Positions 1 to 6,470 are shown, counted from the first letter of the stretch. The stretch is 64,000 nt of DNA from Candidatus Bathyarchaeia archaeon (GCA_041447175.1 CP166960.1:1814519-1878518); one strand, 5' to 3'. Made by a program: numbers and translations. Notes: generated from the letters alone by a model not told the origin.

Positions 1-675
1 AAGTTTAGCGGACTACAAAAAGTAAGCCTCATTGATTACCCCGACAAAATCGCCTCCGTTCTTTTTACTCCCGGATGCAACCTGCGATGTGGATTCTGCC
101 ACAACTGGCGCATAGCGGTAGACCCCCAGCCGCCGTTTCTGCAGGAAGCAACCGCCGTGGAGCTGCTGGAAACACGGAAAAAATACGTTGACGCTGTTGT
201 CGTCACAGGCGGCGAACCCTGCATGCACAAAGAACTGCCCCGGTTTCTGGCAAAACTAAAGGAGCGGGGGTTCTTGGTGAAGCTGGACACGAACGGCTTT
301 TTCCCTGAAACTTTGGAGGAATGCCTGGGCAACGTGGATTATGTGGCGTTAGATGTGAAAACATCCCCCAAGAAGTACACGCGGCTGGGCGCATCCGATA
401 CAGTTGGACTGATGCGGGCAGTGGAAATGCTCAAAGCCGGCAAAGTCGCCTACGAGTTTCGCACCACAGTTGTTCCAGACCTAATCACGGCAGAGGACAT
501 GGAAGACATCGGCGAAGTGGTCAAAGGCGCCTCAACCGTTGCACTGCAACAGTTCATACCCCAAGACACCTTGGATAAGAGTTTCCAAGCCTTAAGACCA
601 TATGCCCCAGAGGTTATCGACGGCTTTGCAGAAAACATGCAAAAATATGCTCAAAAAGTAGTGGTACGCGTATAG
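1..675 (+). CDS. Radical SAM activating protein (anaerobic ribonucleotide reductase activase-like), 5' truncated
   Basis: The reading frame is open from base 1, so the true start lies left of the window and 224 codons remain. The radical SAM cysteine motif CxxxCxxC is seen as CNLRCGFC at codons 26-33, followed by the S-adenosylmethionine-binding TGGEP stretch near codon 70. The opening residues (SGLQKVSLIDYPDK) are typical of the family that activates anaerobic ribonucleoside-triphosphate reductase or pyruvate formate-lyase-like glycyl radical enzymes, using a 4Fe-4S cluster to generate a 5'-deoxyadenosyl radical. Little should be missing, since this motif lies close to the N-terminus in the family. 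The partner reductase is not visible. The family call is firm; the exact target is inferred. Confidence 0.85.
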   Translation, partial: KFSGLQKVSLIDYPDKIASVLFTPGCNLRCGFCHNWRIAVDPQPPFLQEATAVELLETRKKYVDAVVVTGGEPCMHKELPRFLAKLKERGFLVKLDTNGFFPETLEECLGNVDYVALDVKTSPKKYTRLGASDTVGLMRAVEMLKAGKVAYEFRTTVVPDLITAEDMEDIGEVVKGASTVALQQFIPQDTLDKSFQALRPYAPEVIDGFAENMQKYAQKVVVRV

Positions 676-732
676 CAACCACGAAGTCAACCCCCAACCC
701 TTTTTAACCACCTAAATGGCAGCACCTGCGGC

Positions 733-981
733 TTAGTGGCTTCGGGCAATTCGATGCCGCTTCCCCAAAAGCTCCACCGCCGCGATGTGGCTGCATCGGC
801 TTTTGGTCAGAAAACCCTGACAGTTACAGCTGAGTTTTCCCGTGTAATCCTCCACAACCGTGTAGGTGCCGTGGTCTCCGATGACGTTGTAGGCGCCGTT
901 GCCAAGAAACTCCACGCGTCCAGACTGGGCAAGTTTGCGGGCTTTCTGATACATCACATCAGGTCGGAAATGTCGGGGCAC
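733..981 (-). CDS. Small SWIM zinc-finger protein
   Basis: An 82-residue protein consisting almost only of a SWIM-type zinc finger: CNC, then about nine residues, then CSH in the second half (CxCxnCxH). SWIM domains bind zinc and are used for DNA or protein contacts. The N-terminal half (about residues 1-45) is a small beta-rich segment of the kind often seen before SWIM motifs. It stands alone between the convergent radical SAM gene and the divergent coiled-coil gene at 1113, so context gives no partner. In some archaea single-domain SWIM proteins accompany recombination or helicase genes, but none is adjacent here. The domain is clear and the function unknown. Confidence 0.7.
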   Translation of the reverse strand: MPRHFRPDVMYQKARKLAQSGRVEFLGNGAYNVIGDHGTYTVVEDYTGKLSCNCQGFLTKSRCSHIAAVELLGKRHRIARSH

Positions 982-1112
982 TGTGCAGCCTCCACGGTAC
1001 CTTAGAAGGGCAGGTGCAGGGATAAAGGTTTTCTGTTCCCACCCGGGTACGTTTCGGTTTCTGGCTTAAGGCTTATAACCGATGGGCAACAAACAGGAAG
1101 TGGGAATGCGTT

Positions 1113-1385
1113 GTGGCTAAATCTGACCCAGAAAAAGTTGCCGCCCAAATGGAGGACATGCAGCAGGAGATAAAAAACCTTCAACTGGCGCTGGGAGAAC
1201 TTGTGGACGCCCTCATCACGGAGGCAAAACCGGATTTTTCGGAAATCAAAAAACTACAGACGCTAAAGAAGAAAGCCCTCACGCTGGGCGAAGAAGCCGT
1301 GGAAGAGGCACCAAAGCCCGTCAAAGCCACAAAGGCGAAGGCTAAACGGCGGAAAACAGCCAAAAAACCTAACGTGCCAGTTTAG
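1113..1385 (+). CDS. Coiled-coil protein with basic tail, possible orphan antitoxin
   Basis: Starts with GTG and encodes 90 residues. Residues 5-60 are a charged, heptad-like helix; residues 65-90 are rich in Lys/Ala/Pro. The central piece (KLQTLKKKAL) resembles ELKALKKEAL in the antitoxin encoded at 4629, so this may be a relative of that antitoxin family. Unlike the 4629 gene it has no RelE-type toxin downstream: the next gene is convergent, with stop codons overlapping. The basic tail could bind nucleic acid. No family is recognised with certainty; the antitoxin link is an inference from local similarity within the window. Confidence 0.5.
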   Translation: MAKSDPEKVAAQMEDMQQEIKNLQLALGELVDALITEAKPDFSEIKKLQTLKKKALTLGEEAVEEAPKPVKATKAKAKRRKTAKKPNVPV

Positions 1386-1654
1386 GGCTTGAGTTTGTAA
1401 AGCAGCACAGCTACGGCAGCAGTCATTATGCCCAGCCAAAAAACTAAGTCCACAGCCAACGCGGAGATGTCTACGCTCCACGCGTTGGCGGGTTCAGCGA
1501 AGGTGCTTAACGTGTTTGTTGCCCACGTTAACGGCAAACCGTAGTCGACGTGTACGAAGTCGGGCCAGTTGTAGGTGAAGCCAAACAGAAGCGCCACGGC
1601 GGTTAAGGCGGACCATGGGAGCATGAAGGCGATGACAATTAGGGTTTTGCGCAT
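1382..1654 (-). CDS. Small two-helix membrane protein
   Basis: A 90-residue protein with a strongly hydrophobic helix at residues 5-25 and a second at about 66-86, ending in a short basic tail (YKLKP). The segment between them is polar and aromatic and would form one loop. This predicts a hairpin in the cytoplasmic membrane. No motif suggests catalysis or transport. It is convergent with the coiled-coil gene at 1113 and divergent from the toxin-antitoxin pair at 1775. I do not recognise the family. ATG start at 1654. Confidence 0.5.
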   Translation of the reverse strand: MRKTLIVIAFMLPWSALTAVALLFGFTYNWPDFVHVDYGLPLTWATNTLSTFAEPANAWSVDISALAVDLVFWLGIMTAAVAVLLYKLKP

Positions 1655-1732
1655 GAGACGTAGAGTGGTGCTATTGCCTAAAAAGCGTAACTCAAGCGTG
1701 TAAGGTATAGCAATTTTGGGTTTTGAGAAAAG

Positions 1733-1740
1733 GTTTAAGT
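1733..1740 (+). promoter_or_regulatory. TATA box of the RHH/RelE operon
   Basis: A TTTAAGT core preceded by purines (aaaagg), a plausible archaeal BRE plus TATA box. It lies about 40 bases before the ATG at 1775, which places the predicted transcript start near 1760, inside the palindrome at 1746-1763. Confidence 0.55.
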
Positions 1741-1745
1741 GATGT

Positions 1746-1763
1746 GTAAACAGTACTGTTTAC
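1746..1763. promoter_or_regulatory. Perfect 18-bp palindrome, probable antitoxin operator
   Basis: GTAAACAGTACTGTTTAC is its own reverse complement over all 18 bases. It sits between the TATA box at 1733-1740 and the start codon at 1775, over the predicted transcription start. Ribbon-helix-helix antitoxins bind such inverted repeats as dimers and repress their own operon, so this is the likely operator of the pair downstream. Binding itself is inferred. Confidence 0.7.
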
Positions 1764-1774
1764 GGTGACATTTG

Positions 1775-1993
1775 ATGGCTCAAGTTCAACTCAGGCTCCC
1801 CGAAAAGATGGTCGCCGAAATTGACACCTGGGTAGCCGAAGGCAAATTCAAAAGCCGCAGCGACGCCATAAAAACCATAATCTCCCTCTACGAAGAACGC
1901 GAAAAAACCCGCCAATTCTACCAAATGCTCAACAAACGCAGCCAAGAAGCAAAAACGCACCCCGAAAAGCGGGTTCCCTTAGAGGAAGTCTAG
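1775..1993 (+). CDS. Ribbon-helix-helix antitoxin
   Basis: A 72-residue protein. The N-terminal strand (QVQLRLPEKMVAEID) and the two following helices (SRSDAIKTIISLYEE) are a classic ribbon-helix-helix DNA-binding fold, which dimerises and places the strand in the major groove. The C-terminal third is a charged tail suited to wrapping a toxin. ATG 1775 is chosen over TTG 1772; GGTGA at 1764-1768 is a usable ribosome binding site. The RelE-like toxin starts 4 bases after the stop, forming a two-gene operon that probably represses itself through the palindrome at 1746-1763. Confidence 0.8.
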   Translation: MAQVQLRLPEKMVAEIDTWVAEGKFKSRSDAIKTIISLYEEREKTRQFYQMLNKRSQEAKTHPEKRVPLEEV

Positions 1994-1997
1994 AAGC

Positions 1998-2267
1998 GTG
2001 GTTTTCAGGGTCCTGCTGCACCCCACTGCGTCCAAGGCTCTGAAAAAACTTGACGAAACCAACAAAACCCACATCAAGGAGGCGCTTGCCGACGTTGCCG
2101 CTGACCCATGGAAAGCTGGAAAACCGCTGCATCCCACAGATTTTTGGAGCACCCGAAAAGGCGACTTCCGCGCCATCTACGAGATAGACTCCGCCCAAAA
2201 CAGTGTAATTGTGCTCTTTGTTGGGCACCGCAAAAAAGTGTACACTGACTTCACTAAAATGCTCTAG
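1998..2267 (+). CDS. relE: RelE/ParE-type toxin
   Basis: An 89-residue protein with GTG start. The pattern of two N-terminal helices (ASKALKKLDETNKTHIKEAL) followed by a compact beta sheet, with WSTRKGDFRAIYEID and a C-terminal GHRKKVYTDF strand, is the RelE/ParE fold. RelE members cleave mRNA in the ribosomal A site; the basic residues in GDFRAIY and GHRKKVY match those used for RNA contacts. It is translationally coupled to the RHH antitoxin, with a gap of 4 bases. Length is normal for the family. Whether the target is mRNA (RelE) or gyrase (ParE) cannot be told from sequence alone. Confidence 0.82.
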   Translation: MVFRVLLHPTASKALKKLDETNKTHIKEALADVAADPWKAGKPLHPTDFWSTRKGDFRAIYEIDSAQNSVIVLFVGHRKKVYTDFTKML

Positions 2268-2281
2268 TCGAAAAATCACAA

Positions 2282-2680
2282 TTAACGGATTCTCATCAAC
2301 TGCACGTCAATGCCATTGAATTCTTCGTCTCTGCCCACCACCAAAGTCGCGTTACATGCTTGGGCAGTTGCCACGGCGAAGGCATCTGCCAGTGACATGG
2401 CGTGTTTGCTTTTGATTTGGGCGGCTTCGCGCCACAACCCGTTGTCTGCGATGGGCACGATTTTTAGTCCGTAGAGCCGCAAGTTGCGCTGTTTCTCCTC
2501 CGCCAACGCAGGATCCAAACGGCACAGGATATAGCAGATTTCGGCCAAGTTCAGCAGGTTCATGTAGCCTTCTGCTTCGCCGTTTTGGATTTTCTGCAGC
2601 AGGTCACGGACGGTTTCTCCGCCTGCCTCGCCCAAGTAAAAAGCCAAAATTGCCTCAGAGTCAAACGCCAACCGGTCCAA
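2282..2680 (-). CDS. vapC: PIN-domain toxin (VapC type)
   Basis: A 132-residue PIN-domain ribonuclease. Acidic metal-binding residues appear in the expected places: FDSEAIL at residue 6 onward, an acidic residue in the middle helix (NLAEICYIL), SLADAFAVATA and the late GRDEEF. VapC toxins cut tRNA or rRNA with Mg2+. The gene overlaps the AbrB-like antitoxin gene upstream by 20 bases, giving the usual antitoxin-first order on the minus strand. Length and motif order are normal, so it looks intact. Confidence 0.82.
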   Translation of the reverse strand: MDRLAFDSEAILAFYLGEAGGETVRDLLQKIQNGEAEGYMNLLNLAEICYILCRLDPALAEEKQRNLRLYGLKIVPIADNGLWREAAQIKSKHAMSLADAFAVATAQACNATLVVGRDEEFNGIDVQLMRIR

Positions 2681-2939
2681 CCCGCTTCTCCCTCTCCTTG
2701 TCGGTTTTGGTTTCTTCTTTGCGTGCTTCCGCCAGCAGTTGCCGCGCCGTTTTTCCCTTGGCCAGGGGCTTTAGGGAGCCGAAGTCGTCGGTGGGGGAAG
2801 GCAGCGGCTTAAGCACAAGTCCGCATGCGTCTTCTTCAAAGACTACCTTGTCTTTTATGCCGTATTTTTGGCGTAGGCGTTTGGGGATGGTGGCTTGCCC
2901 TTTTTTGGTGACGGAGACAACTTCGACCAACTTTTTCAC
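2661..2939 (-). CDS. vapB: AbrB/SpoVT-family antitoxin (VapB type)
   Basis: A swapped-hairpin AbrB domain occupies the first 45 residues (VTKKGQATIPKRLRQKYGIK), the DNA-binding and dimerisation unit of VapB antitoxins; the remaining tail is charged and ends KREKRVGPVGV. The frame stays open further upstream, but those codons give a cysteine- and tyrosine-rich stretch read through the promoter repeats, so GTG at 2939 (VKKLVEVVSVTKKG) is preferred, giving 92 residues. With the TATA-like repeats just upstream, the message is probably leaderless or nearly so. Forms an operon with the PIN toxin at 2282. Confidence 0.8.
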   Translation of the reverse strand: MKKLVEVVSVTKKGQATIPKRLRQKYGIKDKVVFEEDACGLVLKPLPSPTDDFGSLKPLAKGKTARQLLAEARKEETKTDKEREKRVGPVGV

Positions 2940-2941
2940 AC

Positions 2942-2972
2942 AGTAATACTTAAAATAAAAGTAATACTTAAA
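2942..2972. repeat. Tandem 13-bp direct repeat over the VapBC promoter
   Basis: AGTAATACTTAAA occurs at 2942-2954 and again at 2960-2972, an 18-bp period, with a related ATTACTTA at 2982-2989. Read on the minus strand each copy contains a TTTAAGTA TATA-like core directly in front of the vapB GTG at 2939. It is likely both the promoter and the operator for AbrB-like autoregulation. Confidence 0.55.
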
Positions 2973-3084
2973 GATTAAGGCATTACTTATTCTGGAACGC
3001 GGACAACACGGATTGACAATTAACAGAAGAAAGCACAAAACACAAACGAAAGCACCTGTATTGCTGTGCCCATTTGTTGGAAAG

Positions 3085-3092
3085 GTTTATGT
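3085..3092 (+). promoter_or_regulatory. TATA box of the second VapBC operon
   Basis: GTTTATGT preceded by the purine-rich GGAAAG, a good BRE/TATA pair. The predicted transcript start near 3115 lies about 14 bases before GTG 3129 and beyond the more upstream in-frame start at 3066, so the short form of the antitoxin is favoured. Confidence 0.5.
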
Positions 3093-3128
3093 GGGCAAAA
3101 TCGCAGTAAATATTGTGGGTGTGTACAA

Positions 3129-3350
3129 GTGGGTAAAGCTAAGATGGATGAACGGGGCAGAATCCTCATTCCCCTTGACGAACGCGAAAAACTCGGCCTA
3201 AAAGCCGGAGCCGAATTTGACCTCACCAGACAAGACGGCACCCTAATCCTAAAACCCATCCTCCCAAAAATACAACACGTTAACGGAACCCGCCGCAGAT
3301 GGGGCAAGGAAGCGTTCTTTGATGTCGGAGAAGCCACATTCAGTGAATAG
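3129..3350 (+). CDS. vapB: AbrB/SpoVT-family antitoxin (second VapB)
   Basis: A 73-residue protein from GTG 3129. Residues 1-45 (GKAKMDERGRILIPLDERE, then KLGLKAG) form an AbrB swapped-hairpin DNA-binding domain. The tail is basic (TRRRWGKEAFF), as in antitoxins that plug a PIN active site. An in-frame start at 3066 would add 21 residues including three Cys that do not resemble the family, and the TATA box at 3085 would lie inside it. Its 3' end overlaps the PIN toxin gene by 29 bases. Confidence 0.78.
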   Translation: MGKAKMDERGRILIPLDEREKLGLKAGAEFDLTRQDGTLILKPILPKIQHVNGTRRRWGKEAFFDVGEATFSE

Positions 3351-3828
3351 TAGCAGCGAAACGGTGGAGAGGCGGGTTTTTGACCTCAGCGCCTTAGCCG
3401 TGTATCTGGTCAAGGGGCATCCGGGCTACGAGTATGTTTCGCCCGTTGTCGAAGAGGGGTTACGTGGGGGTTACGTTCCGATTGTTTTTGACTTTTTGCC
3501 GATGCGCGCTTACTGGATAATGACGCAACGGTGGAGGCTGCCTAAACAGGAATGCGCCGACACCGTCAAACAGTTCCTGCAAACCTATACAACCCCGCAG
3601 TACCCCGCCCTGACCCGCGAAACCATTCTCAAAGGGTTCCAGCTTGCCGACGAGCTTGGGCATGACGTGTTTGACTGTATGTACCTTGCACTTGCAAGGC
3701 AAGAAAATGCCTCCGCCATAGTCACGACCGATACGGATTTTGAGAAACTCTGCAACCAAACAGACCTAAAATACATTAACCCCGTGCCAGTTGAGGTTCT
3801 AAGACGCTTCAAAGAACAAAACAAATGA
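3322..3828 (+). CDS. vapC: PIN-domain toxin (second VapC)
   Basis: A 168-residue PIN-domain protein starting at ATG 3322; a TTG directly before it is less likely. Catalytic-type acidic residues are visible in FDLSALAVYL (Asp21), the helix DVFDCMYLALAR and the late TTDTDFEKL motif, the normal order for a Mg2+-dependent VapC ribonuclease. It is somewhat longer than the average VapC (about 130-140), with an 18-residue Ser-rich N-terminal extension. Translationally coupled to the AbrB antitoxin at 3129. Confidence 0.8.
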   Translation: MSEKPHSVNSSSETVERRVFDLSALAVYLVKGHPGYEYVSPVVEEGLRGGYVPIVFDFLPMRAYWIMTQRWRLPKQECADTVKQFLQTYTTPQYPALTRETILKGFQLADELGHDVFDCMYLALARQENASAIVTTDTDFEKLCNQTDLKYINPVPVEVLRRFKEQNK

Positions 3829-3928
3829 GTTTAGGTAAGGTAAACCTACTGAGCCTCTTTAGAAGTACTCAAGGAAAGTCAACTGAAGCAAAAAAGCTTA
3901 AACTCGCAAACCACCCATAGTCTTAATC

Positions 3929-4222
3929 ATGCAAGACGCCGAAAACATCAAACGCATCCTCACCATGCATAAAGCAGAACTAAAACGGAAATTCAAGGTG
4001 AAAACCCTCGGTGTCTTCGGCTCCTACATCCGCGGCGAACAAAAAAGCACCAGCGACATTGATGTGCTCGTGGAATTTTCTGAGCCTGTGGGGCTTTTTG
4101 AGTTCATGAAATTGGAGAATTACCTTTCGGATTTGCTGAGTGTCAAAGTGGATTTGGTCTCGAAAAAAGGGTTGAAGCCGCATATCGGGGAACGCATCCT
4201 TGAGGAAGTCGTCATGATATGA
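3929..4222 (+). CDS. mntA: MNT-type nucleotidyltransferase antitoxin
   Basis: A 97-residue minimal nucleotidyltransferase. GSYIRGEQ at 31-38 and SDIDVLVEF at 42-50 carry the GSxxRG and DxD residues that bind the nucleotide and metal. MNT antitoxins neutralise HepT toxins by adding AMP to a tyrosine near the RNase motif. A TATA-like GCTTAAAC at 3896-3903 puts the transcript start within a few bases of the ATG, suggesting a leaderless message. Its stop codon overlaps the ATG of hepT (ATGA at 4219-4222), the normal antitoxin-first order. Confidence 0.85.
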   Translation: MQDAENIKRILTMHKAELKRKFKVKTLGVFGSYIRGEQKSTSDIDVLVEFSEPVGLFEFMKLENYLSDLLSVKVDLVSKKGLKPHIGERILEEVVMI

Positions 4223-4592
4223 AAAGGCGCGACCTTCAAGACTATCTCAGGATATCTTGGACGCCATAAAGGACATTTATGATTTCACCGAAGATACGAC
4301 TTATGAGCAATTTATTAATGACCGAAAAACCCTCAATGCCGTTGTTCGCAGCATTGAAATAATAGGCGAGGCGGCAAAACAACTTCCCGACCCGCTTAAA
4401 GCAAGGTACAGTGAGTTGCCGTGGAGGGAAATCACAGGCATGCGAGATAAGCTTATCCACGCATACTTTGGCATGGATACCGAAACCCTCTGGCAGACCA
4501 TCAAAGAAAACATACCCCCACTAAAGCAGACCATCCAAAGAATGCAGAAAGACCAAGAAAAAGGCAAAGCTGCAAATTCGTTTCCTGCATGA
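4219..4592 (+). pseudogene. hepT: HepT toxin (HEPN RNase) with a single-base frameshift
   Basis: The ATG at 4219 overlaps the mntA stop and reads MKRRDLQDYL, a typical HepT beginning, but then runs into a stop after 16 codons. Moving back one base at 4248 continues with QDILDAIKDIYDF and the rest of a normal HepT to 4592. The bases read ...TATCTCAGG... where TATCTCCAGG would be needed, so one C appears lost. The catalytic HEPN motif RxxxxH is intact in MRDKLIHAYFGM, as is the TETLW segment after it. Either the gene is broken in nature, expressed from TTG 4257 without helix 1, or this is a sequencing error. Confidence 0.8.
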
Positions 4593-4628
4593 AAACCTTA
4601 TAATTCCAAACTACGTATCCTTTTTCAG

Positions 4629-4868
4629 GTGCCAACCTTGACTCAGGCGAATTTAGATGAAGTTTACGCCGAAGTTAAACGCATGCGGCAAGAACTCAAG
4701 TCACTGGAGGAGAACCTTAACAGTCTTGAGGCTCGGCTGATTCCCGAAGAAAAGGTAACCCCTCAAGAGATGAAAGAGCTCAAAGCCCTCAAAAAGGAAG
4801 CTCTACAAGGCGAATGCATATCTTTTGAAGAAGTGCTCAAGAAGCACGGGGCAAAAAAACGTGCCTAA
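4629..4868 (+). CDS. Coiled-coil antitoxin of a RelE-type pair
   Basis: A 79-residue, mostly helical protein with GTG start. Residues 8-45 form a heptad-like helix (VKRMRQELKSLEENLN, then SLEARL), followed by a second helix ELKALKKEALQ and a basic end (KKHGAKKRA). It overlaps the RelE-like gene by 8 bases, which together with its size marks it as the antitoxin. There is no recognisable DNA-binding motif, unlike the RHH antitoxin at 1775. CTTATAATT at 4597-4605 is a good TATA box about 25 bases before the GTG, so the transcript is probably leaderless. Confidence 0.65.
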   Translation: MPTLTQANLDEVYAEVKRMRQELKSLEENLNSLEARLIPEEKVTPQEMKELKALKKEALQGECISFEEVLKKHGAKKRA

Positions 4869-5130
4869 ATACCGCCTGACTTTTCACCGAAAAGCCGAAA
4901 AAACCTTAGACACCCTGGATGAGAAAATCAAGCGGCACCTACTTGAGGAAATAAGCTGTTTAGCAGATTTTACTGGACTCAAAACCAATTTAGACATTGC
5001 AAAGATGCAAGGGCAAAAACACTTCTACAGACTGCGCACTCAAAAGCTGAGAACAGTTTTCTGTGTGGACCAAAAGTCAAAAACAATAATTATTTTGAAA
5101 ATTGAGAAAAGAGAAAACGTCTATGAATGA
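4861..5130 (+). CDS. relE: RelE-type toxin (second)
   Basis: An 89-residue protein from GTG 4861, which overlaps the antitoxin stop; an earlier in-frame start at 4825 would lie well inside the antitoxin gene. The pattern YRLTFHRKAEKTLDTLDEKI, then QKHFYRLRTQKLRTVFCVD and a last strand IIILKIEKRENVYE, is that of the RelE/YoeB/ParE superfamily, with the basic beta-sheet face (RLRTQKLR, KREN) used on RNA. Intact and of normal length. It closes a stretch of five toxin-antitoxin modules beginning at 1775. Confidence 0.8.
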   Translation: MPKYRLTFHRKAEKTLDTLDEKIKRHLLEEISCLADFTGLKTNLDIAKMQGQKHFYRLRTQKLRTVFCVDQKSKTIIILKIEKRENVYE

Positions 5131-5191
5131 GACCTCCTGAAAGTTTCAATAAATTGGAGGAACGCGGATAGTGAATTTCGGCAGTGAAAAT

Positions 5192-5893
5192 TCATCTATT
5201 ATCTGGACGCTCATAATCGAAATAAAACAAATTTGTTGTAATATAGAGTGGCGGACAATTTGAATCCCGTAAAATATTTTGAAGCACTTTAATGTGAGGT
5301 TCCATGAAAACCCCAATATCGCCTTCCTCTACTGACCACGATTCGTATTTTGGCTTTGCTACACCGTACTCGAATAACCTCAATATTGCGGGTTTGTGAA
5401 CAACATTGAGTAAAAACGCACCTGCTAGAGCATCTCTCGCATTTTTCAGAGTAGATTTTTCGAAATTGCTACTGAATTCGTGCTTTATTTTATTGTAAGT
5501 TGTCCACCATTCAGGAGACGCCCCAGTTTCAAATTGCTTAAAAGGAAAAACTACTTCATTTTTGGGAAGTTTCTTAAAAAACACCTTTCTTTCTGATAGG
5601 CAATATTCTTTTCCGATGCTTAAGTAATCTCTTATGGTTGCTTTTTGAGCTTTGACTTTTTTAAGTATTTCAGGATATTTTTTTGAGAAATCAGGAAACC
5701 GAAACATCTCTTTAAAAGCTGAATCAATATGAGCACCTATAGCCAAAGTCAGGTTAAGTAATCTGAAAGAATACACGTTCTCGTTGCCCTCAAGATAAGG
5801 AACATACTTCGTAAAATCGATAAATTGGCGTTCCAAATCCAAATAATACTCCCAAAAATACCCATTTCGAAAGTTATCCCTAATGGTTTCCAT
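5192..5893 (-). CDS. HEPN-like hypothetical protein in an AT-rich segment
   Basis: A 233-residue, mainly helical protein. The stretch EWWTTYNKIKHEF (residues 128-140) holds a KxxxH arrangement followed by a long helix (NARDALAGAFLLNVVHKPAI), reminiscent of HEPN-type RNase or RNA-binding folds; the key Arg of the canonical RxxxxH is not certain, so RNase activity is doubtful. The gene and its flanks are clearly more AT-rich than the neighbours and use A/T-ending codons, suggesting recent acquisition. It is convergent with the toxin-antitoxin cluster. I know no named family for it. Confidence 0.6.
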   Translation of the reverse strand: METIRDNFRNGYFWEYYLDLERQFIDFTKYVPYLEGNENVYSFRLLNLTLAIGAHIDSAFKEMFRFPDFSKKYPEILKKVKAQKATIRDYLSIGKEYCLSERKVFFKKLPKNEVVFPFKQFETGASPEWWTTYNKIKHEFSSNFEKSTLKNARDALAGAFLLNVVHKPAILRLFEYGVAKPKYESWSVEEGDIGVFMEPHIKVLQNILRDSNCPPLYITTNLFYFDYERPDNR

Positions 5894-5990
5894 AATGCCT
5901 AGAAGGAGTAAACAAAATAAAACAGTTTCGAACTGTAACAGGATATAAACAAATCCGAAAAAAAGCCCTTGATATACAAAACGAATTTAC

Positions 5991-6024
5991 AAATTTATAA
6001 ATTTATGAATTGATAAATTTTATA
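5991..6024 (+). promoter_or_regulatory. AT-rich promoter with a 14-bp palindrome before the terminase cassette
   Basis: AAATTTATAAATTT at 5991-6004 is a perfect palindrome, followed by further TTTAT repeats and AATTTTATAAC at about 6014-6024. The last is a good TATA box about 50 bases before ATG 6072. The palindrome could be an operator or simply part of the AT-rich stretch that begins near 5130. Confidence 0.4.
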
Positions 6025-6071
6025 ACACTTTAAAAGCATCATCTGCTTTTTTATCCATTTGTGGAATCATA

Positions 6072-6470
6072 ATGAAAGAAATCCCAATCCAAATTAAGAA
6101 CCTGACCGCAGGCGACCTCGTTCAGGTTGAGTGGACCGACGCCTCCATCGGCAAGAGCTTGAGCAACGGTTTAGGTGGCATTGATGTCCCCGTCAAAAGC
6201 TGGGGCATCTTCATCGGCGTCCTTGGGCAGAAGCGTCGGCATGTGATTTTGGCGCAGAACGCTTTCCGCTACAGCGATGGCCTCTACGACATTGACTACA
6301 CCGCCGTTCCCGTGCCATGGACTATCAGCGCTACCGTGTTGGCGAAGGGGCATGTTTCGGCGGAGGAAGCCAAAGTCCTGCTGCACAGCTTCACCATCAA
6401 CGAGAAATCCAAATCCGACGCGCACACGTTGGGGCGGTGTCTGCGTCAGCGGAGGCTACGGAATCATTGA
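6072..6470 (+). CDS. Hypothetical protein, first gene of the terminase cassette
   Basis: A 132-residue protein with a beta-rich N-terminal part (LTAGDLVQVEWTDAS, later VKSWGIFIGVLGQKRRHVI) that looks like a small barrel, then a mixed part (YDIDYTAVPVPWTISATVL) and a basic end (RCLRQRRLRNH). No catalytic motif was found and I do not recognise the family. Its stop at 6468-6470 overlaps the coding region of the membrane protein that follows, so it appears to be the head of a tightly packed five-gene unit ending with the ABC-ATPase/acetyltransferase at 9964. Base composition is like the host, unlike the AT-rich segment just upstream. Confidence 0.6.
   Translation: MKEIPIQIKNLTAGDLVQVEWTDASIGKSLSNGLGGIDVPVKSWGIFIGVLGQKRRHVILAQNAFRYSDGLYDIDYTAVPVPWTISATVLAKGHVSAEEAKVLLHSFTINEKSKSDAHTLGRCLRQRRLRNH

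Noticed and set aside
2942-2989. Short direct repeats as a possible CRISPR array
   Set aside because: Only two 13-bp units with 5-bp spacing, tied to a promoter; no spacers and no cas genes in the window.
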